In this document: positions 1 through 6,871 of the stretch, one piece after another
Layout: each line of letters opens with the position of its first letter
How positions within the stretch are numbered: the stretch's first letter is position 1
NCBI GenBank assembly: GCA_012964265.1
Contig: DTUH01000122.1
Span: 1-13,125 of the forward strand
Length of the DNA stretch: 13,125 nt
Direction of reading: 5' to 3'
DNA from: Candidatus Lambdaproteobacteria bacterium
GTDB lineage: Bacteria > SAR324 > NAC60-12
Notes under the pieces: model-generated
What the model was told of the DNA's origin: nothing
The model's database searches: none
Seen by the model: only the letters and a program-made list of their open reading frames with translations
Translations under genes and position numbers: made by a program

Positions 1-299
1 TTGCGGCGGGTATGAGCGGCGGTATCGCCTATGTTTTGGATGAAAATGGGCGATTCCGCTCGAACTGCAATTCCGAAATGGTAGATTTGGAAAAAGTGGA
101 TGATCCGGAAGAAATACGCTGGCTGCGGAAGTTCATTGAGCGACACCGGAATTACACTGGAAGTGAGAGGGCAAAACGGTTACTGGAAAAATGGGATGAC
201 GTTTTGGGGCAGATTGTAAAAGTAATGCCGATCGAATACCGTGCGGTTTTGGAAAAAATGAAAAATTCCAACAACCGTCAACTAGGAAACAGCAGTTGA
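1..299 (+). CDS. gltB: Glutamate synthase (NADPH) large subunit, C-terminal end (partial)
   Basis: This is the last ~98 codons of the glutamate synthase alpha subunit; the frame is open from position 3 and the start lies left of the window. The enzyme makes two glutamates from glutamine and 2-oxoglutarate. The visible part belongs to the C-terminal beta-helix (GXGXG) domain and its tail: a Gly-Met-Ser-Gly-Gly-Ile-Ala-Tyr segment, then a Cys-Asn-x-Glu-Met-Val segment and a helical tail with LRKFIERH and a conserved-looking Tyr-Thr-Gly-Ser, as in other GltB C-termini. The stop at 297-299 lies two bases before the gltD start, so both subunits are evidently co-transcribed and probably translationally coupled. 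Identification rests on the tail sequence plus the adjacent gltD. Confidence 0.9.
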   Translation, partial: AAGMSGGIAYVLDENGRFRSNCNSEMVDLEKVDDPEEIRWLRKFIERHRNYTGSERAKRLLEKWDDVLGQIVKVMPIEYRAVLEKMKNSNNRQLGNSS

Positions 300-301
300 T
301 A

Positions 302-1837
302 ATGGGAAAAGATACAGGATTTTTAGAATTTGAAAAGGAGATTCCGCCGCTTCGTCCGGTAGAGGAACGGGTTCGTGATTTTCAGGAATATGACACTTTT
401 CTTTCAGAAAAAAAACTGCAGCGGCAAGCATCTCGATGCATGGATTGCGGAGTCCCCTTCTGTCACATGGGTTGTCCGTTGGGTAACATGATTCCGGACT
501 GGAACGATCTTGTTTATCGTGGTCAATGGAAAGATGCACTTACTTCTTTACACAGTACCAATAATTTCCCCGAATTCACCGGCAGAATTTGTCCTGCTCC
601 TTGCGAGGATGATTGTGTCCTGAATGAACATTACACTCTGGATGCTGAAGAAAAACAGCAAAAAGTTAATGTTGTCACAATTGAAGAGATTGAAAAACAC
701 ATCGCCGAAAGAGGCTGGACAGAGGGATGGATCAAACCTCTGCCTCCGGAAAAACTAACGGACAAGCGGATAGCGATTGTGGGTTCCGGACCAGCTGGAC
801 TGGCTGCGGCACAGCAGTTGCGGCGAGTGGGACATGTTGTGACTGTTTTTGAAAAAGATGACAAAATTGGTGGATTGCTGGTCTACGGAATTCCGGATTT
901 TAAACTGGAAAAAAATATTGTCTCCCGACGAGTCGAGCAACTTCGTGCAGAAGGAGTTGAGTTCTGGACTGGAGTCAATGTAGGTGAATATTATTCGGTA
1001 AAAGAACTCAGGAGCAGCTTTGATGCAATCCTGTTGGCTACCGGAGCGCAACACGCACGAAAGCTTCTGGTCGAAGGCAGTGATTTGGAAGGGGTCCATT
1101 ATGCTATGCACTACCTTCCTCAGCGTAATCGTGAAGTCGCTGGAGATTCAATTCCTGAAAAAGAAAGAATTGAATCAGGAAGCAAAAAAGCTGTAATTCT
1201 TGGAGGCGGATTTACTGCGGCGGATTGTTTGGGTAACCTGAATCGGCAAGGTGCGGATCCACATATTTATCAGTTCGAATTGGTAGATATGGTGCCGCGC
1301 CCGACTCCGGTTCATAAAGAGGCAAATCCGGATTGTCGGGCCAATATTTTGACAGAAAGCATTATTGGTGATGGTGCCGGACGAGTTAAAGCTTTGAGCG
1401 GGGTGAGTGTAGAATGGAAAATGGGAGCTAACGAAAACTCCGCGTCCGGACGATTGACGATGCAGCGTATTCCGGGCTCAGAGTTTACTGTGCCTGCTGA
1501 TTTGGTATTTCTGGCACTCGGATTTTTAGGCCCAAAAGTGGAAGGCTTGCTGGAAGAACTAGGAGTTGAGTTGAATGTTCTCGGTGGTGAAAAAACTTAT
1601 ACGGCTGTGCAAGTAAAAAAAATGCTGGAAAACACACAACCGATGTTTGATATTTATTCAGATGAAAATTTTATGACCAGCAAAGACGGAGTTTTTGTGG
1701 CGGGTGACGCGAATCGCGGAGCTTCTCTTGTAGTCTGGGCCATTTGGGAAGGACGTGAGGCTGCGCTTAGTATAGATAAATATTTGATGGGAACCACCAG
1801 TTTGCCTACTACACCACAGGCAGAAGTTCTGGTTTAA
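302..1837 (+). CDS. gltD: Glutamate synthase (NADPH) small subunit
   Basis: This 511-aa protein is the beta subunit of glutamate synthase, an FAD and Fe-S flavoprotein that passes electrons from NADPH to the large subunit. The N-terminal Fe-S region has Cys46, Cys49, Cys54 and Cys58, then Cys97, Cys101 and Cys105. A first Rossmann motif (GSGPAG, 161-166) binds FAD, a second (GGGFTAAD, 301-308) fits NADPH, and the C-terminal FAD motif is DGVFVAGDANRG (462-473). Length matches the family. I chose ATG 302 rather than TTG 296 because GltD proteins typically begin MGK-x-TGFLEFE, exactly as here. It follows gltB by two bases. Ammonium assimilation in the cytoplasm is the expected role. Confidence 0.97.
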   Translation: MGKDTGFLEFEKEIPPLRPVEERVRDFQEYDTFLSEKKLQRQASRCMDCGVPFCHMGCPLGNMIPDWNDLVYRGQWKDALTSLHSTNNFPEFTGRICPAPCEDDCVLNEHYTLDAEEKQQKVNVVTIEEIEKHIAERGWTEGWIKPLPPEKLTDKRIAIVGSGPAGLAAAQQLRRVGHVVTVFEKDDKIGGLLVYGIPDFKLEKNIVSRRVEQLRAEGVEFWTGVNVGEYYSVKELRSSFDAILLATGAQHARKLLVEGSDLEGVHYAMHYLPQRNREVAGDSIPEKERIESGSKKAVILGGGFTAADCLGNLNRQGADPHIYQFELVDMVPRPTPVHKEANPDCRANILTESIIGDGAGRVKALSGVSVEWKMGANENSASGRLTMQRIPGSEFTVPADLVFLALGFLGPKVEGLLEELGVELNVLGGEKTYTAVQVKKMLENTQPMFDIYSDENFMTSKDGVFVAGDANRGASLVVWAIWEGREAALSIDKYLMGTTSLPTTPQAEVLV

Positions 1838-1858
1838 TAATAGTTCAAACTGATTCAC

Positions 1859-2674
1859 GTGAGCAAAAACAAACTTATTTTTTTGACGGCTTTCACCGGT
1901 TTTGTGGGCTTGACAGTTTTTGCTCTCTGGAATGAAGTTAGCCGCGGAACGGCTCAATTACAGTACAGCATAAGCGGCGTGATCCTCTCTGCTCCTGAAG
2001 TGAGTGGCGGAATCATTAAAACAGACAATGCTCATGTTTTGCTCTTTGATCCTGAAACGCTTGAACCGGTGGCCTCAAAAATTATCAACCCGTTTTTACC
2101 TCCTTTAACGTTCAGTATTGGGCAAGATGACGCAAGTCAACCGCTCAGCGGTGCATTTCGTCTGCTTGTGCTTACTGACAAAAATGGGAATCCAAATCTT
2201 CCTTTTGCTGGAGAAGTCATTGGACCACTTTCTGCGCCAATTTTATTGGGAACTGAGGGTGTGGAATATTTTGTGGATCGCCCTTTCCGGCATTTTCCTC
2301 CGGAACTTTTAGTTGCCAAAACTGAATCTCCGGAGACAAGTATCCAAGGAATCATCACTGTCTCGTCTGACTTGCAGGATCAAGTCGAACATGCTGACCG
2401 CATAATAATCATGCTTTTTGATCCGGAGCTAGGCCGACCGGTTGCAATCAAAATAATGGAGAAATTTGATCCTCCACAAAAATTCAGTATCGGCCAGGTG
2501 AACGCAATGGGAGGTCAACAACTGAACGGAAAATATTCCCTTCGAATTTTAACAGATAAAAACAACCAACCTTTTCAATCCGTTGCAGGAGAAATAATTG
2601 GACGTTCACAAGGCCTGATTTCTTTGGGAACTGCTGATTTGGAATTTGAACTGGATCTGCAGTATACACGCTGA
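1859..2674 (+). CDS. Membrane-anchored protein with two tandem CcmI/CycH C-terminal-like domains
   Basis: This 271-aa protein has an N-terminal hydrophobic segment (residues 6-24) preceded by lysines, so it is either a signal anchor or an uncleaved signal peptide; the rest would be periplasmic. The soluble part is an internal duplication: repeat 1 (about 37-140) and repeat 2 (about 161-267). Each repeat runs S-I-x-G-x-I/V, a V/I-x-L/M-LFDPE segment, P-V-A, a P-x-x-FSIGQ strand, L-x-G-x-x-x-L-x-x-LTDKN, AGE-V/I-IG, and a closing LGT strand. That order resembles the Ig-like C-terminal domain of cytochrome c maturation protein CcmI/CycH, which binds apocytochrome c; I recall the family pattern and could not search. 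No CcmI transmembrane/TPR part is present. The start is GTG 1859, 21 bases after gltD, with no good Shine-Dalgarno, so coupling to gltD is likely. The function is unproven. Confidence 0.6.
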   Translation: MSKNKLIFLTAFTGFVGLTVFALWNEVSRGTAQLQYSISGVILSAPEVSGGIIKTDNAHVLLFDPETLEPVASKIINPFLPPLTFSIGQDDASQPLSGAFRLLVLTDKNGNPNLPFAGEVIGPLSAPILLGTEGVEYFVDRPFRHFPPELLVAKTESPETSIQGIITVSSDLQDQVEHADRIIIMLFDPELGRPVAIKIMEKFDPPQKFSIGQVNAMGGQQLNGKYSLRILTDKNNQPFQSVAGEIIGRSQGLISLGTADLEFELDLQYTR

Positions 2675-2867
2675 TTCACAGGAAATAATAAAATTTTCTG
2701 AAAAAGATTTTTTTCTCATTCCAAACTTGATCGGGTTCAGATTCACATTCAAGTTGAGCACAAGCTATAAAATCGTACTACCGGATTCAGGGTCAGTGCT
2801 GCACTTCTACCGGAATGGTCAATGGAGAGGAATCGAAATGTATTAGAATCGAAAGCGGCAAAGCTGT

Positions 2868-3626
2868 TTAAAAGATTACCTCCGGCTTGGCAATATTGAG
2901 AGCCTGATTAATATTTTCACGAAAACAGGCTCGATTTGGAAATCCTCCAGGCAGAAGATAGTTTTCCGGAGGAATACTCTGCTCAAGTTCCCGTTTCTTT
3001 TTTGTGACTGTCATTTTTTCACCTGTACGGCCGAGTCCGCTCATTTTGAAGCTATAGCGTACTTTAAGCTGACCGTCATGAATCCGGAGATAACAGTAAA
3101 CGTAGTCCAGATTGGGAAATTCACGCGATTCCGGCGGAATTAGTTTGATCTCAGTCAATTCAGCTTTTCGTTTTTTATATTTTTCTAAAAAACGAAATTG
3201 AGTAGTAAAAGTTTGCAGAAAGTTTTGCAGTATTGGATTCAGTTTTATCTGCAAATCAAGCCTACCACCCTTGGAGAGCACTTCCTCTCCGCCAAAAAGC
3301 AAAAACAACCCCCCCTGTTTATCTGTTATCGGGCAGTCTGTGGGCAAAATAAAACTCCATTCTTGTGTCTGATCTCCACCGGGTGGCAAGGAAATATCTT
3401 GAGCCGTTACCAGTTTTTCTTGCACCTCCCAGGCTACATCTCCTTTATCCTTAATGGCTTTATTAAGCCCATGTGCAAGGATTACCTGCACTGTCTTAAC
3501 AGTGACAGTTTCGCTGCTCATGTTCCGGATTCGAAGCTTTCCTTTAATAACACCGCCCTGATCCCAAGTTTCTCCTTCCACTTCAATTTGATGCTCCAGT
3601 GGTTGCTGAAAAAATGTGCTTCTCAT
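2868..3626 (-). CDS. Arrestin-fold (Spo0M-like) protein
   Basis: This 252-aa cytoplasmic-looking protein has no signal peptide or membrane segment. The N-terminal half has the alternating beta pattern of an arrestin-like sandwich: VEGETWDQGGVIKGKLRIRN (residues 16-35), a V-x-V-x-x-V-x-V-x-L strand (41-50), then PPGGDQTQEWSFILP (81-95). The second half carries LDLQIKLNP (123-131), a helical FLxTFTTQFRFLEKYKKRK linker (136-154) and further strands. This is reminiscent of the bacterial Spo0M/arrestin-N superfamily, with similar length, but I recognise it by fold pattern rather than strong motifs. Start ATG 3624-3626 has a good Shine-Dalgarno (AAAAGGA on the minus strand, 3632-3638). It lies 27 bases downstream of tmk and is probably co-transcribed. 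The stop faces the stop of the gene at 1859-2674. No function can be assigned. Confidence 0.55.
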   Translation of the reverse strand: MRSTFFQQPLEHQIEVEGETWDQGGVIKGKLRIRNMSSETVTVKTVQVILAHGLNKAIKDKGDVAWEVQEKLVTAQDISLPPGGDQTQEWSFILPTDCPITDKQGGLFLLFGGEEVLSKGGRLDLQIKLNPILQNFLQTFTTQFRFLEKYKKRKAELTEIKLIPPESREFPNLDYVYCYLRIHDGQLKVRYSFKMSGLGRTGEKMTVTKKKRELEQSIPPENYLLPGGFPNRACFRENINQALNIAKPEVIF

Positions 3627-3653
3627 GTTATTCCTTTTTCAATAGACCGAACT

Positions 3654-4292
3654 TTAACAGATTTGGAGTCGTTGCTGTAATGCGTCAATGATTTCATTTT
3701 GAATAACTTCAATTTCCTGTTCGCCGTTAAGGCATACAAAACGTTCAGGCTCAGCTGCGGCCAATTCCTGAAACCCTTGAGCAACTCGTGCGAAAAAACT
3801 ATGTGATTCTAAATCTAGGCGATCTTTCTCTGCTTGTTTCTGACGCCGGTCAAGACGTGAAGCAATGGTTTCCGGAGAAATTGTCAGCAGTATTGTTAAA
3901 TCCGGAGCATATGGTTTGATGCAATGTGAGACAATGGATTCAATACTGCTTAAATTCAAGCCTCTGCCATAACCCTGATATGCAACTGTTGAGTCATGAA
4001 AGCGATCACAGAGGACGATTTTTCCCGCGGATTTTGCCGGAAGAATTGATTCCTGCAGGTGCTGAATCCGATCTGCCAAATAGAGCAGTAACTCACTTTC
4101 AGCCTGAAGTTCTTCATGTTCCAGATTGAGTAAAATGCTCCGGATTTGCTGGCCGATAACTGTACCTCCGGGCTCACGTGTTTTGAGGACAGTGTAACCT
4201 TGATTGTTCAACCAGTCTTTTGTTTTTTCTAACTGGGTGCTCTTTCCACAGCCGTCAAGGCCCTCAAAAGTGATAAGTTTTCCGGAATACAT
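3654..4292 (-). CDS. tmk: Thymidylate kinase (dTMP kinase)
   Basis: This 212-aa enzyme phosphorylates dTMP to dTDP with ATP, an essential step in dTTP synthesis. The P-loop is EGLDGCGKST (residues 10-19), followed by the REPGGT motif (39-44), which is typical of bacterial dTMP kinases. The DRF/DSTVAYQGYGRG block (96-111) binds the nucleotide, and a LID-like arginine-rich segment lies at 146-170 (RLDRR, DRLDLES, FF-RV). Length is normal. The start ATG (4290-4292) is set by the usual short N-terminus before the LITFEG strand; no clear Shine-Dalgarno precedes it. It sits 32 bases after the lysine-rich gene and 27 bases before the arrestin-like gene on the same strand. Confidence 0.97.
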   Translation of the reverse strand: MYSGKLITFEGLDGCGKSTQLEKTKDWLNNQGYTVLKTREPGGTVIGQQIRSILLNLEHEELQAESELLLYLADRIQHLQESILPAKSAGKIVLCDRFHDSTVAYQGYGRGLNLSSIESIVSHCIKPYAPDLTILLTISPETIASRLDRRQKQAEKDRLDLESHSFFARVAQGFQELAAAEPERFVCLNGEQEIEVIQNEIIDALQQRLQIC

Positions 4293-4324
4293 GAACTGGA
4301 TGTTAATAATTGGAGGGAAGGGAT

Positions 4325-4732
4325 TTATTTCTTTTTTTCATAGATTGTGTAAACTTTATCCTTGATTGCACTGTGTGATTTTTGTGCGGCAAGAATCACA
4401 GCGTTGCAAGCATGTTTGAATTCTTTAATTTCTTTTGGATTTTTGTGTGTTTTCTCAAATATTTTGTAACTCTCATAAAGGATTTCCACATCTTTTTTTA
4501 GATTTTTCTTCACCACAATTGCCTTAGGCAGATTAGTTTTCAAATCATCTTTTGTTTTACTGCTGAGCACTTCTTTTCCTACGAGTTTCAATGAAACTCC
4601 TTTGGAAGAAACGGAATAGAATTTTTGTTGTGTATCTCGAGGAGCCTTTTTAACGCACTCCGGAGAAGCATCCACGGAGCTCCCAAATTTCACGGCCTTA
4701 TTTTGTTTTACAGTTTCTTTTTCGTCCGTCAT
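4325..4732 (-). CDS. Lysine-rich 135-aa protein of unknown function
   Basis: I do not recognise this protein. It has about 30 lysines in 135 residues and should be strongly basic. Residues 1-35 are polar and probably disordered, 36-75 look like short beta strands (KFYSVSSKGVSLKLVGKEVL), and 76-135 are predominantly helical, with one hydrophobic patch (AVILAAQ) and a C-terminal poly-Lys end. Two cysteines (26 and 109) do not form a metal motif. No signal peptide is visible. It is the first gene of the minus-strand run leading to tmk, and its promoter candidate lies in the divergent region. The Shine-Dalgarno is poor. The clean ORF, position in the operon and promoter support it being real. A nucleic-acid-binding role would fit the charge but is only a guess. 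Confidence 0.65.
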   Translation of the reverse strand: MTDEKETVKQNKAVKFGSSVDASPECVKKAPRDTQQKFYSVSSKGVSLKLVGKEVLSSKTKDDLKTNLPKAIVVKKNLKKDVEILYESYKIFEKTHKNPKEIKEFKHACNAVILAAQKSHSAIKDKVYTIYEKKK

Positions 4733-4752
4733 GTTTGTTTAAACCAAGTGTA

Positions 4753-4781
4753 TATAAATAATTAATTCTTCATCGTTGCAA
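4753..4781 (-). promoter_or_regulatory. Candidate sigma-70-type promoter for the minus-strand run
   Basis: Read on the minus strand, TTGCAA (4781-4776) is followed after 17 bases by TTTATA (4758-4753), a reasonable -35/-10 pair. It lies 21 bases upstream of the lysine-rich gene's ATG, which would leave a very short leader. The surrounding region is AT-rich, so chance matches are possible. Confidence 0.45.
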
Positions 4782-4803
4782 ACATTGTTATGTTAACGAA
4801 TAC

Positions 4804-4832
4804 TTGAGTTGTTCTTTCAATTGTTGTAAATT
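4804..4832 (+). promoter_or_regulatory. Candidate sigma-70-type promoter for the DUF971-ribH run
   Basis: TTGAGT (4804-4809) is followed after 17 bases by TAAATT (4827-4832). It would start transcription about 60 bases before the DUF971 start codon. With the opposite promoter at 4753-4781 it makes the 170-base gap between 4733 and 4902 a divergent promoter region. The match is by eye only. Confidence 0.45.
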
Positions 4833-4902
4833 AGCAGGAAATTCAATTTTATGATACTGGAACCATTTATGAAAAAACTACTTATTCAAGGCTAAGCTTA
4901 TT

Positions 4903-5214
4903 ATGCTAAAAGTAAAGAAAAAAGCCAAACCCGAAAAAATTCTTTTAGGAGAGGAAATCTACATCCTCTGGCAAGATGGCCATGAGAGTCGCATAAGTTA
5001 TTTTGATATGCGGGACGCTTGTCCATGTGCAAGTTGTGTGGATGAACTCAGTGGTGAAAAAACATTGGATTCTACTAAGATTCCCAAAAATATTAGACCT
5101 TTGAAAAGTGAATACGTAGGCAATTACGCTCTTCGCATTTACTGGAGTGATCAGCATAACACAGGTATTTTTCACTATAAGATGCTCCGTAATTTTGAAA
5201 ATTCTCAAAAATAA
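4903..5214 (+). CDS. DUF971 (GBBH-like N-terminal domain) protein
   Basis: This 103-aa protein is a single DUF971 domain, the same fold as the N-terminal domain of gamma-butyrobetaine hydroxylase. The family hallmarks are visible: an ILWQDGHESR strand-turn (residues 21-30), the block MRDACPCASCVDE (36-48) with three cysteines, a YVGNYALRIYWSDQHNTGIF segment, and a YKMLR helix near the end. In most members I recall the second motif is WSDGH; here the Gly is Gln. DUF971 also occurs fused or next to Mrp/ApbC-type Fe-S carriers, so the cysteine block may bind a metal or cluster, which is inference. The start has an AAGG about 11 bases upstream. It precedes ribH by 44 bases on the same strand. Confidence 0.85.
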   Translation: MLKVKKKAKPEKILLGEEIYILWQDGHESRISYFDMRDACPCASCVDELSGEKTLDSTKIPKNIRPLKSEYVGNYALRIYWSDQHNTGIFHYKMLRNFENSQK

Positions 5215-5258
5215 TTCCAAAAAATGGATGGTAATTAATCTAAAAAAACAGGGTAAAG

Positions 5259-5729
5259 ATGCTTCAAATTGAAGGTGATTTGCTTGCAAGCGAGCTGAAA
5301 ATAGCATTTGTGGTGGCAAGATTTAATGAATTTGTCTGTGAGCGTTTGCTGGAAGGTGCACTGGATTCTTTTGTACGTCACGGCGGGAGCAAGGATAACG
5401 TTACTGTCTTACGCGTGCCGGGAGCCTTTGAACTTCCTTTAGCAGCTAAAAGACTGGCCTCCAGTGGTAAATATGATGCGGTTGTTTGTCTGGGGGCGGT
5501 GATTCGTGGAGAAACCTCACATTACGATTACGTATGCGCAAATGCTTCCAGTGGAATTGCCTCTGCCTCTTTAGAAACCGGAATTCCGGTTAGTTTTGGT
5601 CTCCTGACAACGGACACCATTGAACAAGCCATAGAACGTTCTGGGACAAAAGCTGGAAACCAGGGCCGTGACGCAACTGTTTGCGCGATTGAAATGGCAC
5701 GTCTTTTAAAACAAATATCGGAGGCATAG
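5259..5729 (+). CDS. ribH: 6,7-dimethyl-8-ribityllumazine synthase
   Basis: This 156-aa enzyme condenses 5-amino-6-ribitylaminouracil with 3,4-dihydroxy-2-butanone 4-phosphate, the penultimate step of riboflavin synthesis. Family motifs are present in order: ARFNEF (20-25), VPGAFELP (53-60), GAVIRGETSHYDYV (79-92) with the catalytic His88, FGLLTTDT (113-120) and AIERSGTKAGNQG (124-136). Length matches the family, which assembles into pentamers or 60-mers. An AGGG Shine-Dalgarno lies 5 bases before ATG 5259. No other rib genes and no FMN riboswitch are seen. In many genomes nusB follows ribH, but here the next ORF is an unrelated 62-aa protein. Confidence 0.96.
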   Translation: MLQIEGDLLASELKIAFVVARFNEFVCERLLEGALDSFVRHGGSKDNVTVLRVPGAFELPLAAKRLASSGKYDAVVCLGAVIRGETSHYDYVCANASSGIASASLETGIPVSFGLLTTDTIEQAIERSGTKAGNQGRDATVCAIEMARLLKQISEA

Positions 5730-5826
5730 TAACTGCATTTAAAGGTAACAGTACACTGGAGTATACATTTACCAGGCACGGTTTTTTGTGAATCGAGCTG
5801 AAAAAATCCGGTTAATCTGAAGCCGT

Positions 5827-5833
5827 AAGGAGG
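5827..5833 (+). promoter_or_regulatory. Strong Shine-Dalgarno (AAGGAGG) before the 62-aa gene
   Basis: AAGGAGG is a full anti-Shine-Dalgarno complement, the best in the window, placed three bases before ATG 5837. The spacing is shorter than ideal, but the match argues that the small ORF is translated. Confidence 0.7.
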
Positions 5834-5836
5834 AAA

Positions 5837-6025
5837 ATGAATTCTTCGCTTAAGCATATAATTTTGCAGTTGGAAGACTTAACTCAGCAAGACATTTCAA
5901 TTGGTCTGGGACTGGATCTGTTGGAGTCATCGGCAAAGACTCGCAAGGACGTGATCATGATCAACGTTATGCGTGATTCTTTTAACGAGATTTTAGTTGA
6001 GGAGCGTCAGTGCCAAAATGCGTGA
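5837..6025 (+). CDS. Small 62-aa protein of unknown function
   Basis: I do not recognise this protein. It starts MNSSLKHIILQLEDL, is mixed hydrophobic and acidic with likely helices at 5-15 and 40-56, and has no signal peptide, transmembrane segment or metal motif (a single Cys59). The case for it being real is the AAGGAGG three bases upstream of ATG 5837 and the stable hairpin seven bases after its stop. The 107-base gap after ribH holds no other ORF I can support. It may be co-transcribed with ribH or have its own promoter; I could not pick one out. Confidence 0.6.
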   Translation: MNSSLKHIILQLEDLTQQDISIGLGLDLLESSAKTRKDVIMINVMRDSFNEILVEERQCQNA

Positions 6026-6031
6026 AGCCAA

Positions 6032-6058
6032 TAGGGTGAGATTTTTGATCTCGCCCTA
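6032..6058 (+). terminator. Stable hairpin after the 62-aa gene; possible terminator
   Basis: TAGGGTGAGAT (6032-6042) pairs with ATCTCGCCCTA (6048-6058) over 11 base pairs with one G-U wobble and a 5-base loop TTTTG. It starts seven bases after the stop at 6025. There is no U-tract directly behind it; the next T-run is at about 6085-6090. It may be an imperfect terminator, a 3'-end stabiliser or a processing site separating the ribH run from the HAD cassette. The rest of the 6059-6181 leader shows no ORF or clear promoter. Confidence 0.55.
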
Positions 6059-6181
6059 AGCTGACTTCCAAATACTGCGCGAGATTTTTTCTTCTTTATT
6101 TTCTGCAAGCTGCGGATCCGGCTTTCTGCCAACTGTTTTCTTTCCTGTGTTACCTGTCCTCTGATTACAACAAACAAAAAG

Positions 6182-6871
6182 ATGTTTGATGTAATTGCCT
6201 TTGATGCCGATGATACCCTTTGGCATAATGAGTCTATTTTCACAATGACCCAAATAAAGTTTCGTGAGATGCTTTCGTCTCATGGACCGGAAGTTGTGGA
6301 TCAAACTCTATTTTCGACTCAGATAAAAAACCTGGAACATTTCGGTTATGGAATTAAAGGCTTCGTCCTTTCCATGATTGAAACTGCCATTGAACTGACT
6401 GATGGCGCTGTAAGCGGACATGAAATTCAGCAGGTTCTGGAATTTGGTCGAGAAATGTTAGCTGCCCCGATTGAATTATTACCTCATTCTCGTGAAGTGG
6501 TGGAAGAACTTTCCCAAAATTATTCCCTGCTGTTGATCACCAAGGGAGATTTGATTGATCAGGAAACAAAAATCGCCCGCTCCGGATTAGCAGATTATTT
6601 TGATGGTGTTGAAATTGTGAGCGATAAAACCGCAGGGACATACAGTAAAATCCTGACACGTCACAAAATTGATGCTTCACGCTTCATGATGATTGGAAAT
6701 TCAATGCGCTCGGACATTGTGCCGATTGTTCAAATCGGCGCACATGCTGTTCATGTTCCCTATCTGTCCACGTGGGAGCATGAACAGGATCATCCTCCAG
6801 TAGATCCGGAGCATTATACGGAATTAGAACACCTCGGTTTGCTCCCTCAGTTAATCAGGAAAACAAAATGA
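6182..6871 (+). CDS. HAD-superfamily hydrolase (phosphatase)
   Basis: This 229-aa protein is a haloacid-dehalogenase-type hydrolase. Motif I is FDADDTLWHNE (residues 7-17), with Asp8 as nucleophile and Asp10 as acid/base. Motif II is LLLITKGD with Thr120, motif III is the lysine in VSDKT (Lys149), and motif IV is IGNSMRSD (171-178) with the metal-binding acidic residue. Residues 20-95 form a helical cap, as in subfamily I HADs. The substrate cannot be read from sequence; many relatives hydrolyse sugar or nucleotide phosphates. The stop overlaps the glycosyltransferase start (ATGA), so the two are translationally coupled and a sugar-phosphate role is plausible. The Shine-Dalgarno is weak. Confidence 0.88.
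   Translation: MFDVIAFDADDTLWHNESIFTMTQIKFREMLSSHGPEVVDQTLFSTQIKNLEHFGYGIKGFVLSMIETAIELTDGAVSGHEIQQVLEFGREMLAAPIELLPHSREVVEELSQNYSLLLITKGDLIDQETKIARSGLADYFDGVEIVSDKTAGTYSKILTRHKIDASRFMMIGNSMRSDIVPIVQIGAHAVHVPYLSTWEHEQDHPPVDPEHYTELEHLGLLPQLIRKTK

Noticed and set aside
296..301. TTG start for gltD at 296
   Set aside because: It overlaps the gltB stop and adds two residues before the family-typical MGK start at 302.
755..1111. 118-aa minus-strand ORF
   Set aside because: It is antisense to the well-supported gltD and has no initiation signal or family resemblance.
2646..2846. 66-aa plus-strand ORF between the converging runs
   Set aside because: It starts inside the upstream gene, has no Shine-Dalgarno and no recognisable protein pattern. 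The 193-base gap is AT-rich; only a weak A/T stem near 2699-2718 was seen and I do not call it a terminator.
3198..3680. 160-aa plus-strand ORF
   Set aside because: It is the antisense shadow of the arrestin-like gene; its protein has no domain-like pattern, and the minus-strand frame has a good Shine-Dalgarno and fold pattern.
5215..5258. FMN riboswitch before ribH
   Set aside because: The gap is only 44 bases, far too short, and contains none of the conserved RFN-element segments.
5730..5836. Inverted-repeat-like GGTAA...TTACC in the gap after ribH
   Set aside because: The stem is only about five base pairs with a long loop; this is expected by chance.
6007..6304. Two minus-strand ORFs across the hairpin and the HAD start
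   Set aside because: They overlap the 5' end of the HAD gene, have no Shine-Dalgarno and no recognisable content.
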